Positions 60,758 to 64,000 of a DNA stretch of 64,000 bases are shown here, in pieces. Each line of letters starts with the position of its first letter. The first letter of the stretch is position 1. The position numbers and the translations under genes were made by a program. The notes under the pieces were generated by a model. That model saw only the letters and a program-made list of their open reading frames with translations. It did not search any database and was not told where the DNA came from. The stretch comes from Halomonas alkalisoli (lineage in GTDB: Bacteria > Pseudomonadota > Gammaproteobacteria > Pseudomonadales > Halomonadaceae): positions 62,001 through 126,000 of the forward strand of contig NZ_JAKCMI010000028.1 in the NCBI RefSeq assembly GCF_021412585.1, read 5' to 3'.

Positions 60758-62154
60758 CAGAGCATGATCCGAACCGTGCGGCGCCGACGAGTGCCGCCTG
60801 CCCTGCGGTCTTTATCGCCGCACCCGCCTCGGGCCAGGGCAAGACCACGGTAACCGCTGCGCTGGCGCGGATGCTGCGCAACCGGGGCAAGGTGGTGCGG
60901 GTCTTCAAGACCGGCCCGGACTACCTGGATCCCCTGGTGCTGGCCCAGGCCTCAGGCCAGCCGGTGGATCAGCTCGACCTGTGGATGGCCGGCGAGGCCT
61001 ACTGCCGACAGCGCCTGTTCGAGGCCGCGCTCGAGGCGGACCTGATCCTGGTCGAAGGCGCCATGGGCCTGTTCGATGGCGAACCCTCCAGCGCCGATCT
61101 CGCCGCCCTGTTCGAGCTGCCGTTGGTCATCGTCATGGACGTCAAGGGCATGGCCCAGACGGCGGCGGCGCTGGTGGCCGGCCTGGCGGGCTTCCGCGAC
61201 GACATCCGAATCGCCGGAATGATCGCCAACGCCTGTGGTTCGCAGCGCCACCGCGAGCTGATCGAAGCGGCGCTGCCTGACGCCATACCCTTGCTGGCCT
61301 CGGTGCCGCGGGACACCGCCCTGGCCCTGCCCGAGCGCCACCTGGGGCTGGTGCAGGCCGATGAGATCCGCGATGAGCTGGAGGCCCGCTTCGAGGCCGG
61401 CGCCGCGGCGCTCGAGGCCGAGGGGCTGGCGGAGGCCCTGCTGCAACTGCCGCCGGTCATGTTTTCGGCGCCAGACGTGGAAGCACTGCACGCCTTGTCG
61501 TCGCTTCAGCCACTGCTTGCCGGCCAGACCATCGGCGTGGCCCGGGATGCGGCCTTCAGCTTCATCTACCAGGCCAACCTGGACCTGCTGGAGGGGATGG
61601 GCGCGACCCTGCGCTTCTTCTCACCGCTCAACGATGCCCAACTGCCGACCTGCGACGCCCTCTGGTTTCCCGGCGGCTACCCGGAGCTCCACGCCGCGCG
61701 GCTGGCGGAAAACGGCGCCATGCGCGATGACATTCGCCGCTTCTTTGACGCGGACAAGCCGATTCTCGCCGAGTGCGGCGGCCTGCTCTACTCCCTCGAG
61801 ACCCTGACGGACTATGCCGACAGCACCCACGCCATGCTGGGGCTGCTGCCCGGCCACGGCGCCATGCGCGGGCGGCGCGGCTGCCAGGGCATGCAGACCG
61901 CCGAGCTACCGGAGGGGCCGGTGCGCGGCCATGCCCATCACCGCTCGCTGGCAGAGGGCACCCCCGAAGCCATCGCCTTTGGTCGGCGCCAGCGCCACCC
62001 CGCACCGGGCGAGGCGATCTATCGCCAGCGCCGCCTGACGGCGACCTATCTGCACCTGTTCTTCCCCGACAACCCCGCCGCCGTGGCCCGCCTGTTCATG
62101 CCGGGCCAGGCCAGCGAGACTCACTCCATCACCACACAGGAACTCCACGGATGA
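60754..62154 (+). CDS. cobB: CobB/CbiA, cobyrinate a,c-diamide synthase
   Basis: 466 residues. P-loop APASGQGKTTVTAALAR, FKTGPDYLDPLVL, and a class I glutaminase domain with the cysteine in ILAECGGLLYSLE and conserved H in the C-terminal TYLHLFF. It amidates the a and c side chains of (hydrogenobyrinate or cobyrinate) using glutamine and ATP, just before cobalt insertion in the aerobic route. Starts in the ATGA overlap with the chelatase subunit gene. Confidence 0.94.
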   Translation: MTEHDPNRAAPTSAACPAVFIAAPASGQGKTTVTAALARMLRNRGKVVRVFKTGPDYLDPLVLAQASGQPVDQLDLWMAGEAYCRQRLFEAALEADLILVEGAMGLFDGEPSSADLAALFELPLVIVMDVKGMAQTAAALVAGLAGFRDDIRIAGMIANACGSQRHRELIEAALPDAIPLLASVPRDTALALPERHLGLVQADEIRDELEARFEAGAAALEAEGLAEALLQLPPVMFSAPDVEALHALSSLQPLLAGQTIGVARDAAFSFIYQANLDLLEGMGATLRFFSPLNDAQLPTCDALWFPGGYPELHAARLAENGAMRDDIRRFFDADKPILAECGGLLYSLETLTDYADSTHAMLGLLPGHGAMRGRRGCQGMQTAELPEGPVRGHAHHRSLAEGTPEAIAFGRRQRHPAPGEAIYRQRRLTATYLHLFFPDNPAAVARLFMPGQASETHSITTQELHG

Positions 62155-63251
62155 ACCTGAACAAGATCCCCGCCACGGTGGTGACCGGCTTCCTGGGCAG
62201 CGGCAAGACCACGCTGCTGGCCAGCCTGCTGCGTCAGGTCACCGGCAAGCGCATCGCCGTTATCGTCAACGAGTTCGGCGAGCAGGACATCGACTCCAGC
62301 CTGCTGCGCGGCTGTGCCTTGAGCTGTGAAGAGGAAGGTAGCGCCCCCGTGGAATCGGAGAGCGGCATCTTCGAACTGGCCAACGGCTGCATCTGCTGCA
62401 CCGTGGAGGAGGAGTTCCTGCCGGTGATGAAGAAGCTGATGGCGCGCCGCGACGACATCGACCATATCCTCATCGAGACCAGCGGCCTGGCCCTGCCCAA
62501 GCCGCTGGTGCAGGCGTTCAACTGGCCGGAGGTGCGCCAGCACTGCACCGTGGATGCCATCATCACCCTGATCGACGGGCCAGCGGTGGCCGCCGGCCGC
62601 TATGCCAGCGACGTCGGCAAGGTGGAGGCCCAGCGCCTGGCCGACGACTCCCTGGACCACGACCCCAGCCTGCGCGAACTGCTCGACGACCAGCTGAGCG
62701 CCGCCGACCTGGTGCTGGTCAGCAAGACCGACCTGCTCGAGCCGGCCGACCGCAAGCGGGTGGAGGAACTGGTGGCCCAGCGGGTGCCGGCATCCGTCAA
62801 GACGCTGTTCATCGACCAGAGCCTGGCCGCGGACAGCGCCCAGCTGGAAGCCCTGATGGGCATCGGCGCGGCGAGCGAGGAGAACATCGACCGCATCGAC
62901 AACCACCACGATCGTCATCACGCCGAGGGGGCGCACCACGACCACGCCCACGACCATTTCGACTCCTGCGTGATCCGCCTGGGCGAGGTCGACGGCGACC
63001 TCCTGGCGGACAGCCTCCAGCAGCTGCTGAAAGCCCACGAGATCTATCGCGCCAAGGGTTTCGCGGCGATTCCGGGCAAGCCCATGCGCCGGGTGATCCA
63101 GGCCGTCGGCGAGCGTCTGGACGGCTACTTCGACCGCCTCTGGAGGCAGGACGAACCGCGCTGCACCCAGCTGGTGATCATCGGTCGGGCGCTGGACAAG
63201 CAGGCCCTGTACGCGGCCCTGGCGAGCGCCGAGATCGAAGCGACCGCCTGA
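62151..63251 (+). CDS. cobW: CobW, COG0523 metal-chaperone GTPase
   Basis: 366 residues. G1 motif VVTGFLGSGKTTL (residues 11-22), the metal-binding CxCC in NGCICCTVEEEF (C80, C82, C83), NEFGEQDID, ETSGLALPKPL and SKTDL (NKxD-like). A His-rich segment around residues 243-270 (HHDRHHAEGAHHDHAHDHFD) provides further metal ligands. Known of the family: CobW is proposed to hand cobalt to CobN, and COG0523 proteins in general bind Zn(II)/Co(II). Start overlaps the cobB stop, stop overlaps cobN. Confidence 0.95.
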   Translation: MNLNKIPATVVTGFLGSGKTTLLASLLRQVTGKRIAVIVNEFGEQDIDSSLLRGCALSCEEEGSAPVESESGIFELANGCICCTVEEEFLPVMKKLMARRDDIDHILIETSGLALPKPLVQAFNWPEVRQHCTVDAIITLIDGPAVAAGRYASDVGKVEAQRLADDSLDHDPSLRELLDDQLSAADLVLVSKTDLLEPADRKRVEELVAQRVPASVKTLFIDQSLAADSAQLEALMGIGAASEENIDRIDNHHDRHHAEGAHHDHAHDHFDSCVIRLGEVDGDLLADSLQQLLKAHEIYRAKGFAAIPGKPMRRVIQAVGERLDGYFDRLWRQDEPRCTQLVIIGRALDKQALYAALASAEIEATA

Positions 63252-64000
63252 TGCATCTCTTCGCCGCCAAGCCCGGGGGCTTCGTCGAGGATGAGGGCAT
63301 CGTCGACCTGCAGCAGAGCCCCGCCGAGATCGTCATCCTGTCCGCCGCCGACAGCAGCCTCTCGGCGCTGGCCCAGGCGGCCGAGCGGCTGAGCGTGACG
63401 CTCGGCGACGACTACCCGACGGTGCGGCTGGCGAACTGGATGAACCTGGTCAAGCCCGCCGCCTACGACCTCTACGAGGACCGCGTGCTGGAACAGGCGC
63501 GGGTGGTGATCGTCTCGCTGCTGGGCGGCAGCGGCTACTGGCGCTACGGCCACGAGCGGTTGCTGGCCTGGGCCGCCGCTGTACGCGGGCGGCAGCTGAT
63601 CCTGGTGCCGGGCTGCGACGCCCCGGACGATGCCCTGCTGGAGGACTCCAGCGTGGCTTTCGCCTCGGCCCACCGGGTGTGGCGCTACCTGCGCGAGGGC
63701 GGGGTGGACAATGCCGAGCAGCTGCTGCGGTTTGTCGGCAGCGAGTGCTTTGGCCATGGATTGGACTGGCAGGAGCCCAGGGCGATTCCCGCGGCGCTGC
63801 TCTACATGCCACATGCCGCCACGCAACGGGAAGCAACACTGAATGAATGGATGGCACTGCGCGATCCCGAACGCCTGGTCTGCCTGCTGCTCTTCTACCG
63901 CAGCCATCTGCAGGGCGCCAACACCGCCATGCTGGATGGCCTGATCGAGGCGCTGCGGGAGCAGGGGCTCGAGCCGCTGGCGGTGGCCGTGGCGTCGCTC
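63251..64000 (+). CDS. cobN: CobN, large cobaltochelatase subunit (truncated by window end)
   Basis: The first 250 codons are visible: MHLFAAKPGGFVEDEGIVDLQQSPAEIVILSAADSSLSALAQAAERL, TVRLANWMNLVKPAAYDLYEDRVLEQARVVIVSLLGGSGYWRYGHERLL, LLYMPHAATQREATLNEWMALRDPERLVCLLLFYRSHLQGANTAMLDGLIEALREQGLEPLAVAVASL. These match the N-terminus of CobN/BchH-type proteins. It inserts cobalt into hydrogenobyrinate a,c-diamide. Start overlaps cobW (TGATG). The frame stays open to base 64000. Confidence 0.95.
   Translation, partial: MHLFAAKPGGFVEDEGIVDLQQSPAEIVILSAADSSLSALAQAAERLSVTLGDDYPTVRLANWMNLVKPAAYDLYEDRVLEQARVVIVSLLGGSGYWRYGHERLLAWAAAVRGRQLILVPGCDAPDDALLEDSSVAFASAHRVWRYLREGGVDNAEQLLRFVGSECFGHGLDWQEPRAIPAALLYMPHAATQREATLNEWMALRDPERLVCLLLFYRSHLQGANTAMLDGLIEALREQGLEPLAVAVASL

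Overview
The window looks like a chromosome segment of a GC-rich gammaproteobacterium, most likely a Halomonas-type organism (Halomonadaceae). This is an inference from gene content and gene neighbours (SUF genes, RimB/RimK, DUF3549, YqcC, YeaC and YigM families, an ABC-type glycerol importer, an aerobic-pathway CobN operon), not from a marker gene. Both ends cut through genes: sufD on the left and cobN on the right.

Layout. 1-2.7 kb: end of a SUF iron-sulphur cluster operon (sufD-sufS-sufT). 2.8-9.7 kb: housekeeping and envelope genes (SanA-like protein, a helical-bundle protein, RimK with its protease partner RimB, DUF3549, YqcC, gamma-glutamylcyclotransferase, two adjacent OmpW porins, a small membrane protein). 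9.8-15.6 kb: a proline catabolism unit, putA-putP with an AraC-type regulator upstream. 16.1-24.1 kb: an 8-kb AT-richer integrative element inserted in the 3' end of a tRNA-Gly(CCC) gene. It has a 22-bp direct repeat at each end, clustered integrase-arm-like repeats just inside both ends, a tyrosine integrase, a small serine recombinase, RNase HI, a BRO-N protein, an FRG-domain protein, a Sel1-like membrane protein and an unrecognised protein. There are no virion genes, so it is a mobile island or satellite-like element, possibly carrying defence genes. 24.5-25.7 kb: a CBS-domain protein and a Pmp3-domain protein. 25.9-35.5 kb: a glycerol regulon (glpK, the ABC importer glpSTPQUV, glpD) with GlpR-type operators. 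35.6-42.6 kb: a YigM-like transporter, NAD kinase, a phosphoesterase, a rhomboid protease, YeaC, DUF2797, a glutathione transferase, and a PA0069-type radical SAM gene behind a LexA box. 42.7-44.9 kb: a CPx-type metal ATPase.

45-64 kb is a cobalamin locus: nucleotide-loop assembly genes (cobT, cbiB, cobD, cobU, cobS, alpha-ribazole phosphatase, and a divergent CobU-like protein); a first B12 riboswitch ahead of btuB-btuF-btuC-btuD; a second BtuCDF-like ABC transporter on the opposite strand; and a second B12 riboswitch ahead of chlI/D-cobB-cobW-cobN. A near-perfect Zur-type palindrome lies between the second transporter and the second riboswitch. Together these genes would import corrinoids, insert cobalt by the CobN route, and finish the lower loop. 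The Zur-like site suggests that zinc status may also feed into this locus.

The observations most worth following are the tRNA-Gly island with its unusual cargo and bipartite ends, the Zur-like site inside the B12 locus, the pair of complementary CobU-like proteins, and the LexA-controlled radical SAM gene.
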